From positions 1,507,501 to 1,571,500 of the forward strand of contig NC_087390.1 of the NCBI RefSeq assembly GCF_963675165.1: a DNA stretch of 64,000 bases, in the 5' to 3' direction. This DNA is from Halichondria panicea (Eukaryota; Porifera; Demospongiae; Suberitida; Halichondriidae). The notes under the pieces were generated by a model that saw only the letters and a program-made list of their open reading frames with translations, made no database searches and was not told the DNA's origin. The position numbers and the translations under genes are program-made. Positions 22,783-35,513 of the stretch are shown one piece after another. The first letter of the stretch is position 1, and each line of letters starts with the position of its first letter.

Positions 22783-25700
22783 ATGCTGTCTAGAAATATT
22801 CTCAGCTAGTTAATACTGCTACTGATCCTAGCTACTGTTACCAGGAGTGAGCACTATCACATTGTGCCAGTGGATTCAACCAGCTTGTGTTATGACTATC
22901 GAAATGGAGCTTGTTTCACTCTCGAGCAGCTTGTTCAAACACTGAACTTGTTATCTGGTGGAGGCAATCTCACCTTGAGCTTTCTACCTGGAGATCATGT
23001 GTTAACTGAGCAGCTATTGATTCGTAACTTCTCACATGTGCAAATCACTGGCCAGAACAAAAGTACAACTGTAGTTGGATTCCATAGCAATGGTGCGATA
23101 CGTTTTGTTAGCCTTACCAAATTGAGTATTGAACACTTGGGTTTCGTTGGAGTGAATGTCGGACCACCAAACTCACATCAAGGAGTAATCATTGTTGGTT
23201 CCCATGATGTCTACATTAACGATTGCTACTTGATGGAGTTTGGCTCAAATCAGCCGGAAAAAACACACATAGCTAAAACTAAAACTGCAACGATTGAGAG
23301 CACTCTCTTTATGAACAACACTGATCAGGCACTGCACGTTGAGGCTGATGATGTATACATAACAAATAGCGAGTTCACTAAAAATAGTGGAGGTGCAGTT
23401 CACATTAAGTCAAACAACTCTCTGATCAACAACACAGGGTTCAACTACAACAGTGCTGAGAACGGAGGAGCAGTAGAAGTAGTATCTGGTACTGTAGTGA
23501 TCACTTCGTGTACCTTCACAAATAACAAAGCTTCTGTGTGGGGTGGAGCCATTGCTGTTGTCTCAAGCAGTGTGTCCATCTCCAACAGTGAACTGACACA
23601 AAACAGTGCATATGGCGGCTATTACGGCGGTGACGGCGGAGCGATTAATGTTGACTCTGGTAATGTGTCCATCTCCAACAGTGAGCTGACAAACAACGGA
23701 GCTGGTGATGGTGGAGCGATTAATGTTCAGTCAGGCAGTGTGTCCATCTCCAACAGTATGCTGACAAACAACAGAGCTGCCCATTATGGTGGTGGTGGAG
23801 CGATTAATGTTTACTCAGGTAGTGCGTTCATCTCCAACAGTACGCTGACAAACAACAGTGCTGAGTATGGTGGAGCGATTAATGTTGACTCAGGTAGTGT
23901 GTCCATCTCCAACAGTGAGCTGACAAACAACAGAGCTGGTATTGGTGGTGGTGGAGCGATTAATGTTTACTCAGGTAGTATGTCCATCTTCAACAGTGAG
24001 CTGACAAACAACAGTGCTGAGTATAATAGTGGAGCGATTAATGTTGACTCAGGTAGTGTGTCCATCTCCAACAGTGAGCTGACAAACAACAATGCTGAGT
24101 ATAATAGTGGAGCGATTCGTGTTGACTCAGGCAGTGTTTCCATCTCCAACAGTACGCTGACAAACAACAGAGCTGGTGTTGGTGATGGTGGAGCGATTTA
24201 TGTTCTGTCAGGCAGTGTTTCCATCTCCAACAGTACGCTGACTAACAACAGAGCTGGTACTGGTTACGCCGGAGCGATTAAAGTTGACTCAGGTAATGTG
24301 TCCATCTCCAACAGTGAGCTGACTAACAACAGTGCTGGCTATGGTGGAGTGATTAGTGTTGACTCAGGTAGTGTGTCCATCTCCAACAGTGAGCTGACAA
24401 ACAACAGTGCTAACCACCAAGGTGGAGCGATTATTGTTTACTCAGACAGTGTGTACATCTCCAATAGTGAGCTGACAAACAACAGTGCTAACGATGGTGG
24501 AGCGATTTATGTTGACTCAGGTAGTGTGTCCATATCCAACAGCGAACTGACAAAAAACATTGCTAAAAGTAATGGTGGAGCGATTGATACTAACTCAGGT
24601 AGTGTGTCCATCTGCAACAGTGAGCTGACACACAACAGTGCTAACCACTATGGTGGAGCGATTCGTGTTATTGAATCAGGTAGTGTGTCTATCTCCAACA
24701 GTAAGCTGACAAACAACAGTGCTAACAAAAGTGGAGCCATTTATGTGTTCCAATCTTCCACCTTGATTATCAACAACACTTACATTACTAATAACATAGG
24801 CAGTTTGAACATTTCGCAGTCAAATATAACATTTATTGGAAGGAATATTGTCAGTAATAATGGTCGTCCCATTTATGCTTTCAGTAGTCGAATCGAGTTT
24901 AATGGACCTACAACACTGAGTAACAATTGTGGTGTGCTGGGAGGAGCTATTAGTGCTGTCCAGAGTGAAATAGACATTAACACAGAAGGAGTTATCATCA
25001 CCAACAACACAGCTACCTCAGGAGGAGGGATATTTCTGAGAGAGAGTACACTCTTTGTAAATGAGCCAATAAAGATCTATCACAATACAGCACACCAGGA
25101 TGGTGGAGGTATTTATGCATATTCTAGCAGAGTTGAGTTCCAATCTGTGCTGATGCGGGGTCCATATGGTTATCCAATTCCTCCAAATACACAGAGTGAG
25201 ATTGCTCACAACATTGCTGAGAATAATGGTGGAGGTATTTATGCAGTATCTTCAACTATCAAACTTACTCAATCACACGTCAACATTGACTCAAACACAG
25301 CTAATGCTAGTGGAGGTGGAGTGTTTCTACGGCAAAGTTCCAAACTGTACTTATTTAAAATGGATGTTGACTATTTTGGGAACAAATTAATTGTCAAGTT
25401 AATGATTAACAACAACTTGGCCAAATACGGAGGGGGGATACTTGTGGCAGATGACACCCAGAGGAGCGCATGTGGAGGAGGGATCACAGAAGATGATGAT
25501 ACTCGCACCATTTTTGCTGGCTGCTTCATTCAAACAATTAAACTGTATGAGTTAATAGGCTATCCTGATCATCCAAACTATTTCAACACATTCATGACTA
25601 ACAACACGGCTACCCAGTCAGGAGCAGACATCTACGGAGGTCTGTTGGACAGGTGTACAATTAATCAAAATGCTGAATATGACATTTCTTCAAATGGATC

Positions 25701-27858
25701 TATATTGGACTACATAAATAACACCATCAAATCCTCCACCGAATTATCGATCTCCTCTGGGCCTGTTCGGGTGATGTTTTGTAACTATTCTCAAAATGAC
25801 TATGTTTCTCCAAGAAAGGGACACACATTTAAAATCAGTGTTATGGCTGTTGACCAAGTTGGAAATCCAACGGATGGTACAATTCGCAGTTCTGTTATCA
25901 CTGATAGTGGATTTGATCGTCTCAAAGAAGGACAGGCAAAACAAACAGTTGGCAATCAGTGCACAGAATTAGAGTACAATGTATTCTCACAAGATAGCTT
26001 TGCTCAAGTGGAACTCTATGCTGAGGGTCCATGCATCAATTTGGGAATTTCAAGACAACTCATCAATATTTCTTTTAAATCCTGTATATGCCCTATTGGA
26101 CTCAAACCAATTCAGTCCGATACTGAGTGCAAGTGTGACTGTGATCCAGACTTGCTACAATATCAGATTACAAACTGTTCTGAGGAAAATGGAACCATAA
26201 AGCTGGAAAGTAATAACAACATATGGATAGAAGTCATAAATACCACCAACAAAACAGGGTATGTTGTTAGTAACTGTGTATTTGACTATTGTGTAGAAAA
26301 ACCAGTCAACATCAGTATAAGCAGCCCTGACGAACAGTGTGCCTACAATCGAAGTGGTGTCTTGTGTGGAGAATGTGAACCAGGACTCAGTGTTATGTTG
26401 GCTACGTCAAAATGTAAAGAATGCTCTAATCTTTACCTTCTTTTGCTAATTCCATTTGCGCTGGCTGGCATATTGCTAGTTACTTTAATTCTCGTGCTCA
26501 ACATCACTATAGCAACTGGGAATATTCATGGTCTCATTTTTTACGCCAATATACTAGTAGCTAATAGAGTGATTTTCTTAGTTAACGTAAACAACTTTTT
26601 AACAGTTTTCGTATCCTGGGTGAATCTTGATTTGGGTATAGAGACATGCTTTTACGATGGAATGAACTCTCAAGCAAAAGTGCTCCTTCAACTTGTCTTC
26701 CCAGCTTACTTGTTTCTTCTAATGTTTCTTGTTATAATTTTGAGCAACTATTTTGACTCGTTTGCAAAGCTCCTCTCCAACAGGAACCCAGTTGCTGCAC
26801 TAGGCACACTCGTCCTACTCTCTTATTCTAAATTTTTACGGTTTATCATTGCTGCACTACAAAACAGGGTCTTGGATTATCCTGACGGTTCAACCAACAC
26901 TGTTTGGTTGTTTGACGGCAATGTGCCATACTTCACTCCCAATCACATTCCTCAGTTTTTTGCTGCTGCCATTATCCTCATTGCTGGTGTATTGTTCACT
27001 GTACTGCTCTTCTTTGGACAATGGCTTCCGCACTGTTCAAAAGTTATGAAATGGACTAAGAACACAAAATACATCGGCTTCATGGATGCATACCATGCTC
27101 CATTCACTCCCAAGCATCGCTACTGGGTGGGACTGCTCCTCTTTGGCCTGATTGCTCATAATCTAGTAGTTGCCATAGCTCCAGACACTTTTCTCCCTGT
27201 GCTATCATCTGGGTGTATTGCATTCGGACTGATATCATTGAACAACCGAGTGTATAAAAAACAACTTAATGAATATCTAGAAGCACTGTTTTTACTTAAT
27301 CTCGGCGTTCTATCTATTGGTACCTCCTATGTTGTTCAAACACACCAACAGCAAGAAACACTGGCTTTTGTTTCAATGTCCATAGCTTTCATTCTCTTTG
27401 TGATAATAATCAGCTACCATTTCCACCACTTCATACTGAAGAAGACCAAAATATGGCTCAAGATAAAGGAAGTTGTTAATGATATCAAAAGGAACCTATG
27501 TGCTGGTGCTGCAGACATTAGACTCCAACGAGCTAACAATGCCCGGGAAATGTATCAGCAGGTAGCCGATGAAAATGATGACGATGAATTACTCGAAGCA
27601 GTAGACGACTATGAACAAAGAGACGCCTTGAACCCACCTTACACTGATGGAGCCGTGGAAGAAGCTGACGCTGATCGTTACATCACTCCTCCCATCATCA
27701 GACCAGCCACGAGGCCGGACCAGCTGAGACTATCCTACATGGATGATCTAGCCCCCCTCACCACAGAGGACTACAGACCAGCCCCTCCCCCTCAAAGAGT
27801 CAACCATCGTCCGGTTGTTACACACACAGAAATCGGCCCGATACACAATCAAGTGTGA
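22783..27858 (+). CDS. Pmp-like beta-helix multi-TM membrane protein, copy 1
   Basis: One intron-free frame. By comparison with copy 2 the start is ATG 22,783 (MLSRNILS), but codon 9 is TAG (22,807-22,809) where copy 2 has TGG, within the signal peptide. The open frame after it runs from 22,864 for 1,664 codons. Layout by codon from 22,864: about 30-640 right-handed beta-helix with 15 short repeats of the type GGAINVDSGSVSISNSELTN; about 640-950 more degenerate GG[AG]I/TNNTA coils; about 960-1,060 a possible Ig-like domain (GHTFKISVMAVDQVGNP); about 1,065-1,185 Cys-rich; about 1,190-1,530 eight or nine membrane segments (first LLLLIPFALAGILLVTLILV); then an acidic, proline-rich tail. Repeats resemble chlamydial polymorphic membrane protein repeats (GGA[ILV] and xxN motifs). 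Likely a cell-surface receptor or adhesion protein; the function is unknown. Translation would need read-through, an alternative 5' exon or a later ATG, so it may be a recent pseudogene or null allele. Confidence 0.8.
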
Positions 27859-28580
27859 ACTGTGTTATTTAGCTGAGGTACCTTTATAACATGTACAACT
27901 TAAAATAATGTTCGTAGGCATATCAACAGTTACTGACGTTAGCAATTGCTTATGTTGCACCATTGTAGTTTAATTAAAGAGAGATAGGATTTTTTGTAGA
28001 GTTAAAAATTAATTGTTGTGCTACTATAGCTATATAATTGAATGTTTGGTTCCCTTGGCTAACCAGACATGTATATGTACCGTATAATGATATAATTATA
28101 GTGGGTAAGCTTCGAGGGTCTAATGTTTGCAAACAAGTAACCTTCACAATAAATAATTATCGTAATTATACGCAATGAAGTATCAACTGTATTATAATTA
28201 TAGCTACCCCGCTATATATGTGTTTGCATGTTAGTGTTGGTTCAATCACTATATAGCACAACGGTCAGTGAACAGGTATACGTTATATTTATGGGATTAA
28301 TTATGTGTATAAAGACAATCTTTACCAATACAGCTGCTGTAAAACTCATTAGCTATATATATACGTGAAGATCTATATAGTCTATATAATGCAGGCATAA
28401 TAACTGTAATGGTAAATCATCTAGCCCCTTCTTCTATCCTGTGGCTAAGGCCAAGAGTGCATGCACACAACCTGATCGATTTTGAGCTTCTCACTATATA
28501 TATACTATATCTATATACATGCATGCACATGTAGCTACATGCATGTAGTCTGTGTATAAAAATGATTGGCATAATAACTA
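27859..28580. other. Intergenic between Pmp copy 1 and SDR copy A
   Basis: AT-rich, no gene. Contains TACCGTATAATGATATAATT (28,078), a fragment also present after Pmp copy 2. This interval is the empty site for the 954-bp insertion at 44,845-45,798 in the duplicate. Confidence 0.5.
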
Positions 28581-30703
28581 TTATACAACTAGTATGTCTG
28601 GTAATTGATGTTTGAGCTCTCTTTCTGATTTTTCTCTTTCTGATGTAGGAGGTTGGCGCAGTAGGTACTTGCAGAGTGAGGGAGCATACTGAGCCAGGTA
28701 AGGAAAGAGGAGGTAGGGCTGCTTGGAGATCCACACCTGCATTAAGAACATGTTTACATCCATGCACCGGCGTGCTACAGAAACAAATATATAGGCTAGC
28801 TACAGTAGACTCTCGTTAATCCGGTCACCCTTGGGACCATGCAGCTTGGCCGGAATAGCGAGGTGGCTGTAGCTCAGGAAATAGCCGCGGCTTAAAAACG
28901 ACCTTACCTCGAATCTAATTACTACTTAATTACTAACTGCGGTTCTTGTCTCGAGGATAATGTAATCATTCTGTTATTTTATTTGCTAAACCACACCCTA
29001 AACGTCATATCCGGCCGTAATATACGTATAAAATTACATGCATTGAAAACCTTGTTTGGGACAGCCAGCACTGGCCGGTAAACGTACTTCAGGGTGAGTT
29101 TTGTGCAGTAAACATATAGCTAGCATTCCGTGCCAAGCCAAATGGCTGGTATATCGAGGTGGCCGTACTTCAGAGAGCCGGAATAGCGAGAGTCTACTGT
29201 ATATGGCTATATGAATTTACTTGTTGGCATATTATATATCGATACTCAAAATCGTATAATAGTGAACTGGTGTGTTCATTACCTCATTGAGTTGGTTGGA
29301 CGCAGCAATCAGAGTGAGCTCCACACATCTGAATGCATGCGATATAAGAGTATACATATAACACCAGAGATATTCAGTGCACAAATAGAAATGAAGGGCC
29401 ATTATTAAAATACATTGCTGTCAAAATTATTACTGAACTAGACCTTTTCGCAACACATTATAATTCTGAAGGCCTTGAGTATATAGTAGCACTTGACAGG
29501 GGAATAACTTCATTGAGCTGACCTTTGGACTCTCATCCTGCCCTCAATGAGAGAGTGCTTCTTCTTGCTGGTGGATCCATCAGACAGGAGAGCATTCTCT
29601 GCCACAGCTGTCCTCACTGGCCCCGGGCACACGTTAGTTATATGGACGTTCTTACCCATAACCTGTAGCGAGCAAAGAGATTCTTTAAGTGACAATACTG
29701 TCATGCAGGATAAGCCCCTATAATTAATCATATATCGGATGTCTAAAGACACAAATGTTACAGTAATGATGCTGTACAAAGCATATCACAAATCCGATAC
29801 ATCTGCCCACTCTGATTAATAGTGTCTGTTGCTTCACTGAAATGTCACAGTACATTGAATGCATATCAACCTCTATCCTCTAGCTCACGTGTGTGTATAA
29901 TCAAACCTTGATATCAACAGACAGTCTAAATTAGGACAAAGCCATAACAAACGATGATAACATGACATGACCACAAAGCCATAAGAGAAAGTACAAACTA
30001 TTTCACAACATGACATGCTACACACCTCCCAGCGAAGGGAGTCCATCATTCCCATCAGCCCAAACTTGGCTATGGTATACGAAGTTCTTCTGTTAGTACC
30101 AAACTTCCCCGCAATGGACAAGATATTGATCACATGACCAAAACCAGAGGAGAGCATTCCTATAGCATGCACAGGCGTGTAGTACACTATCAAAACTTAT
30201 GCCCTCAATTCATACCTGGTAAGACGTCATGGGTCAGTATCCAGGGTGCAAAGAGGTCAACCTCCATGAGACGTCTGTGTGTAGGCTCTTAATTGCATAT
30301 CGATAAACAGCGACCTGGTAGAAACACCTAAAGTGGAAGGTTTAGTGTACTAAACAACCTTTGACTGTTGCATGTAGTACCTGCATTGTTGATGAGAATG
30401 TCTATTCCTCCAAACAGAGCCTTTGCCTTCTCAGTAGCCTCCCTAGTGGCAGAAGGGTCACTCAGGTCAACTGGCAGGATCCTGAATATGGAGCAAACAA
30501 AATTGTTTTGTTTATTGCAATTTCTGAAATCACTTCCTGAAGAGGCTCCAGTGACCCACACCACATTGTTGTCAAAGTAACGGGTGTCTAGTGTTCTGCT
30601 GAGGAGTGTACGTGAGATCAGCATCAGCTCTGACAAACACTACCGGCTTGTACAGCATGTAGAGCAAGGCCAGCACCAGCAGGATCACTAACCAGGGGGA
30701 CAT
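28581..30703 (-). pseudogene. DHRS7: DHRS7-type short-chain dehydrogenase, copy A (broken)
   Basis: Exons on the minus strand: 1 (30,703-30,534), 3 (30,481-30,381), 4 (30,327-30,216), 5 (30,159-30,026), 6 (29,662-29,523), 7 (29,328-29,283) and 8 (28,736-28,581). The catalytic exon 5 is intact (Ser in NILSIAG; YTIAK). Lesions: exon 2, which completes the TGxxxGIG cofactor loop, is deleted; exon 1 has a 4-nt insertion (GTAC) near 30,612; exon 4 has a 4-nt insertion (TTAA) near 30,290. The family are ER-membrane-anchored NADP(H)-dependent oxidoreductases of retinoids, steroids and quinones. Loss of the cofactor loop means no enzyme is expected. It lies downstream of Pmp copy 1 on the opposite strand, as SDR copy B does beside Pmp copy 2. 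Confidence 0.85.
28803..29199. mobile_element. pogo/Tigger-like MITE, TA target
   Basis: 397 bp in intron 7 of SDR copy A. Termini CAGTAGACTCTCGTTAATCC (left) and GGAATAGCGAGAGTCTACTG (right), flanked by TA. The terminus type (CAGTAGA..CTCG.TTATCCG) is that of pogo/Tigger non-autonomous elements. It is shared with copy B (46,483-46,881) and absent from copy C. Confidence 0.85.
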
Positions 30704-30841
30704 CTTGATAACTATAATACTATAGCTAGCCCCTCCCCCCCATGAGTCAATTTAGAATTATAATGAGATAAGATCTAGGGTAGACAATTCGGAAAAATCA
30801 TATAATTAATTCTTTTTATCTTTATTCATCTTCTCTTTCCT

Positions 30842-32801
30842 CTAACTCCACCAGTGCAGTAGGTACTTGCAAAGTGAGGGAGCATACTGAGCCAGGTAGG
30901 TGCACAGGAGATAGGGATGCTTCGAGATCCATACCTGCTTGGATAAGAAAAGTATATTTAACTAACGAATACCATGTGATTGAGATACCAATCCGAGTAT
31001 TTATGAATTGTTGATGGCGTACCTCATAGAGCTGACTAGACGCATCGATCAGAGTAAGCTCTGCACACCTGTATACGCGATATAAATAGAATGGAGTCTT
31101 AGTATTAGTCTCGCACAGCCAGCCCCGGATGTTTTCTATTTGAACGCTAGGTCGATAACATGGGTCTGGTGAACTTCCTATAATGTACAAGTTGTGTCGA
31201 CACGCCAAAGATTTCTCGGCGTGTTAACCGCTGCGGTCAACTGGAGGCAAAAAGAAGGAAAGATAGTTATGCAAAGCAGCCTCTTGTTGCCCAGTTTCTA
31301 GCTAAATGCAACTGACAATAATTATAATGGCTTATTTATGCCCTAAGACTATCCCAGAAGATCACAAGTTCCATGGGTAGTTGTACAGAAGCAAGAGCTG
31401 AGTTGTAGATAATTAGCTTCAAGGATGTCTCCTACTAGTACTACATCTATACCTGAAACCAGCATTCCATATTCAAGTGGCAGTACTGCAAATAAGATTT
31501 GATTTGCATCTTTTTCTCTGAGAACTGAATCCATGCCATTGTTGAGAACCTTGAAACATAACATGCCTGCATGGTTTAAACTCAGTCTAGATCTTTCTAG
31601 TGACTCTGAGTAGTTGCTATAGCTTCTCTCCTTCTTGCATATGTAGCTTTAGATCCATCCTGATTTGAGCACTGAGCACTGAGGACTCTCAACTATACTG
31701 TACATATAAATTTATTTGCAGAACTGTGGTTTTCACATTATTGTAACCACAATGTGGTCATCAACCATGAATAATATTATTAATTTTGTGACCACTATTT
31801 ACTATCACCCACTTAAGGTCTTGCACAACTCGTTGATATAGGAAGTTCTCCCAGACCCTATTTTTAATCGGGGCTGGTGCGAGACTATCTTAGTATGTGG
31901 CTAGAATCAGGTCAAAGTGCATTCACTAGATTCTTTTTATGCCTCGGTGCGCATGCGCAAGCGAGGTATACGGTAGTGTGTTTGTGTGTCTGTGTGTGTG
32001 TCTGTGTGTCTGTGTGTGTGTGTGTGTGTGTGTGTAGACCGCTATACAGCTGCTCAAGGATGAATCAAGTGCAAGTAAGAGTTTCTATAGGCTTCTAGTC
32101 ATGTTTAGTTTGATTTTAATTCGTGGATTTGCAAAATAATGCTTCGTTCTCGTACTTGGAATGTTATTGCAGCCTTTTCAGAAGAGTCCGTAGCAAAACT
32201 TGTTCACCGAGTGTTACTACTCTACTTAGTAGTTAGCTCTGCATTAGAACGCTAGCTATTGGTAGCTGCAAGAGTGAGCAGAGAGCTGCAAGGCTCTGCT
32301 GACTTGCCGCCATAATTTTAGACTTGAACTTTTGGCATCTATCGTTTTTAATTAACAACAATCATGGTTGATCATTACCCACTTTCGGTTGATTGCATGC
32401 AGCAAAATTAAAGCTGATGTTCATCATGATAATTATAATCAATGTGCGTATAAAAACTAGCTATTAGTAGTTTTATGTTATGTAGCTTTGGCACCTCCAC
32501 CGAGGCATCAGCACCAGCGGTGCTTTCATTTTTAGCAGTACTGCTACATCTATGCAATATTTGCACATTAATTATTAATTTGGCATAAACTGAGATGAAC
32601 GATATTTTCTATTCCTAAGATATCCATATGATTATTATACAAATGCACACACTGAGTTGACCTTTGAACTGTCATCCCGCCCTCAATGAGAGGATCTTTC
32701 TTGTTGTTGGTGGATCCATCAGACAGGAGAGCATTCTCTGCCACAGCTGTCTTCACTGGCCCCGGACACACGTTAGTCACATGGACATTCTTATCTATAA
32801 T
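30842..32801 (-). pseudogene. DHRS7-type SDR, copy D (3' fragment)
   Basis: Only the last three exons remain: 6 (32,801-32,662; NVHVTNVCPGPVKTAVAENA), 7 (31,068-31,023; CAELTLIDASSQLYE) and 8 (30,934-30,842; VWISKHPYLLCTYLAQYAPS). Exon 8 ends early at TAG after LLHWWS, without the charged tail of the other copies. Intron 6 has been enlarged by a dispersed repeat (31,930-32,340). No exons 1-5 were found upstream. It is the most diverged copy in the cluster, so the cluster is older than the Pmp-SDR segmental duplication. Confidence 0.8.
31930..32345 (+). repeat. Dispersed GCATGCGCA repeat with TG run
   Basis: Begins GCCTCGGTGCGCATGCGCAA, contains a (GT)n run at about 31,976-32,035 and matches 3,110-3,480 in inverted orientation. 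Confidence 0.7.
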
Positions 32802-32854
32802 CTGTATAATTATAGTGAGCAAAAATGTGAGCACACATTATAATTACACTGACA

Positions 32855-33120
32855 CCTGATGTGTGTGTGTGTGTGTGTGTCTGTTCCAGCTGTAACTGCT
32901 TAACGGTTGCAATGCGACGAAAGCTAACAGCTTCTATAGGCTTCTAGCCACGTTCTCTTGGATTTTGATTCGTGGATTAGCAAACTAAAGCTTCTTTCTC
33001 GAGTTATGGCTAGTTTGACCATAGATTGAAAAGGAAGGGGATTGGAAACGAAAATGTTTGCGTGAAACACTCCGCGTTATAGGGCGTGGCTAAAACTACA
33101 GTCAGCATGCTCATTACCTG
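32855..33120 (+). repeat. Dispersed GCATGCGCA-family repeat, partial
   Basis: Starts at a TG run (32,860-32,881) and carries the landmarks CTTCTAGCCACGTTCTC and GATTCGTGGATTAGCAAACT. It matches 45,580-45,760 inverted and 36,100-36,180. Confidence 0.6.
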
Positions 33121-33486
33121 TCTTGGCTGCCATACAATGTGCTGTACATAGAAATGGTGAAATTGATCACTTTTAATGTTGAATATTCTAAAAAGTAAAA
33201 AGAATATAGCTCTAAAAGGTCGACTAAGCAACGCAACCCAGAAGCGGATCCAGGGGGAGATCCAAGGGAGCAAAGGAACCCCCCTTTTGCTCAAAATATT
33301 AAAATTGATTTTTAGCAATCTACAGTCATTTACAGTCATGTTTTACCTATTCTACTTATGTAGTAATGTCAATACCTGCATGTAGTCCACTCTAGAAGGA
33401 ACAGAACTTAGCTAAAAGCAGTGGCAGCTTCTTTACTCTGATCGCGTTGCAAAAACTGCATAGTAAGCAGTAATTAATTGGATACA

Positions 33487-33573
33487 AGCCTCGATCCCAG
33501 GCCGAGTTTTCGCTTTTATAACGGTTAGGCAAAACCGTTATAAAAGCGAAAACTCGGCCTGGGATCGAGGCTA
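33487..33573. mobile_element. 87-bp hairpin element, perfect 10-bp TSD
   Basis: AGCCTCGATCCCAGGCCGAG pairs with its complement ending CTGGGATCGAGGCT over 39 bases with a 5-base loop. The direct repeat ATTGGATACA lies at 33,477-33,486 and 33,574-33,583. Nested in the hAT element. Confidence 0.9.
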
Positions 33574-33652
33574 ATTGGATACAAGATGGGCCACATCCAT
33601 GCAGCTTTGATTGTGGTAATTATGTTCAACCAGACTTACTTATTATACAACA

Positions 33653-34065
33653 ATGAGTAACAGGAAGAGACCAAGTCAAGTGCCAATTTCAACATTCTTC
33701 AAAAAGAGTAAAGCAGGTACGGTTTCACATAAATAAAAATCCAAATCATATAAATAAGGAGCTGCCTTGAGAGAGTGCCATGTGATGACATATCCAAATG
33801 TGAATCTTCTGTTGACATTGGCTCTGACACTTCCTATTACATCTTGTGAGAGCGAGAGGAGTTTCAGCCAACTAAAAACTTATTAAGACAGCCCGACGTG
33901 ATACCATGTCGGAAATCGAGATTGGGTTCACTTGCTTTAATGAATATCAATCGTGACCGATGCAACCAGCTTTTGTCTGCAGAAAATATGAAAAAATTAG
34001 TAGTATCATACAGCCAGCTACACCCAAGGAGAATGAAACTCCCTTTTATGCTACCTGATGATTGA
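33653..34065 (+). pseudogene. hAT transposase remnants (N-terminus plus dimerisation domain)
   Basis: ATG 33,653 starts MSNRKRPSQVPISTFFKKSK, the usual opening of TTF-zinc-finger-type hAT transposases, followed by a GT at 33,718. After a short gap come TYPNVNLLLTLALTLPITSC, ESERSFSQLK and, after frame changes, SRLGSLALMNINRDRCNQLL to LPFMLPDD and TGA (34,063). This is the hAT C-terminal dimerisation motif (SCERSFS.LK ... RL..LALM.I). The BED/catalytic DDE part is missing and there are stops and frame changes, so no transposase is made. Confidence 0.7.
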
Positions 34066-34282
34066 ATGTCTTTATAATTATGTGTTTTTTACAATCAATT
34101 ATTAAATACTCTAAGCTCTTGTATAAAAATTACTCATTTACTCACTCACACACTTACTTAACTTCTTGATCTTACTATCACTGCACTGGAGCCATAGCTA
34201 TAGCTAGACATAATCTTACATCTACTACGGTACTATAATAGACCTCCCTAGCCCTTGGCCTAGCACTCAGGTGACAGGAAAC

Positions 34283-35513
34283 GACACCGGTGTAGAAGCG
34301 ATATGGGCCCCCCCCTTATTTTGGGGCCCCCGGCCCTAAAACGCTAGCGATTTGGGGTGTAAGGGGGGTCCCATTGCACTGGCGGTATACGCCCCCCTTA
34401 GTGATTATAGGGCCCCCCTAGAGAAGTCTATTCTGAGCAGTGGAGTCAAGCCAGCACAACAGTAATAGGAGGTTGAGTTGAGAATCAATGGCTATAATGT
34501 TTATGTAGATCTAAACTCCAATACAGAATATATTACTAGCCTATAATCTGGGCTGCTTGGTCACTGACGATAACAGTATAATTATGTGCAAAATAAGGCC
34601 TGTATTACAGTGTGGCAGCACATAGCCTCGATTCCAGGCCGATTAAAATACGTATTTTAATCGGCCTTGAATCGAGGCTAGGCAGCACATAGCCATTGTA
34701 TACACAGCACATGCATGCATGCATTCATATAGGCTGAGCATATACTACTGAGAATACAAGCAGCAGCCGCAGCCCATGCACTTTGTTATCAAGAACTTTT
34801 CCTGGCGAAGTTGAGAATAAACTGCAAATCAAAGAGCAAGAAATTGTGGAGGATGCATGGTAGTCAGCCACCACCTGTGGACACAGTTGTTCTTTTTTCC
34901 ATATGTGTTTTATTACCTCTATCTCAGCCCTATGTATGTAGAGCAAGGCTCTATGGTTTACTTGTGTTGTGAAGAGGCCCTGCTCGTCTTTGTTCCTATG
35001 ACAGTAATGTATGTCTCACTCTGCATGCATGTTCTGTGTGTGCATGCATGTGTTTCTCTCTATTATCTCTTATTATCTAACGAACAGAGCCAGTTAAAGG
35101 AACAGTAATTTATTCCGTAACTGATAACAGGGGCATAAAATAACAACTTTCTCGAGTTCAGTTAAAGTATTGAGGATAGATCTACATCTTCCTGCTCTGG
35201 TATAGCTAGCCTAACATTAGCCAATAGCACCTGCAAGTCATGGTGTTATTAAACTCTGCACTTAGTCAGCAAGAGAGCTATGCAAGATCTAGTCAGCAAG
35301 GGACATCTAGATTTACTTATACCATGAGGCTGAGGCTGAGGCTACAAGCATATAGATACCATCTACACTACAAGTTATAAGTGGGGGCCCCATATCGCTG
35401 GAGGGGCCTCAAAGCGCTAGTGAAATAGGACCGTGGGGGGGCCCCAAATCACTAGCGTTTTAGGGCCCGGGGGCCCTGAAATGGGGGGGAGCCCCATATC
35501 ACTTCTACACCGG
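34283..35513. repeat. Inverted-repeat structure inside the hAT element
   Basis: Left arm (about 34,283-34,430) starts GACACCGGTGTAGAAGCGAT and holds GGGGCCCCCGGCCCTAAAAC. The right arm (about 35,385-35,513) is its imperfect inverse, ending CACTTCTACACCGG. Arms are strikingly C/G rich compared with the AT-rich surroundings. It may be a nested foldback transposon. No gene is recognised between the arms apart from the hairpin at 34,624. Confidence 0.6.
34624..34680. mobile_element. 57-bp hairpin element, perfect 10-bp TSD
   Basis: AGCCTCGATTCCAGGCCGAT pairs with ATCGGCCTTGAATCGAGGCT around ACGT. The 10-bp direct repeat GGCAGCACAT lies at 34,614-34,623 and 34,681-34,690. Same family as 33,487 and 14,845. 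Confidence 0.9.

Noticed and set aside
22864-22866. GTG as the start codon of Pmp copy 1
   Set aside because: Copy 2 shows the true start is an ATG 27 codons upstream with a signal peptide; GTG is only where the frame opens after the stop.
23967-24167. Antisense frame inside the Pmp repeats (also 40,502-40,882)
   Set aside because: Mirror of the tandem repeat; it has no features of its own.
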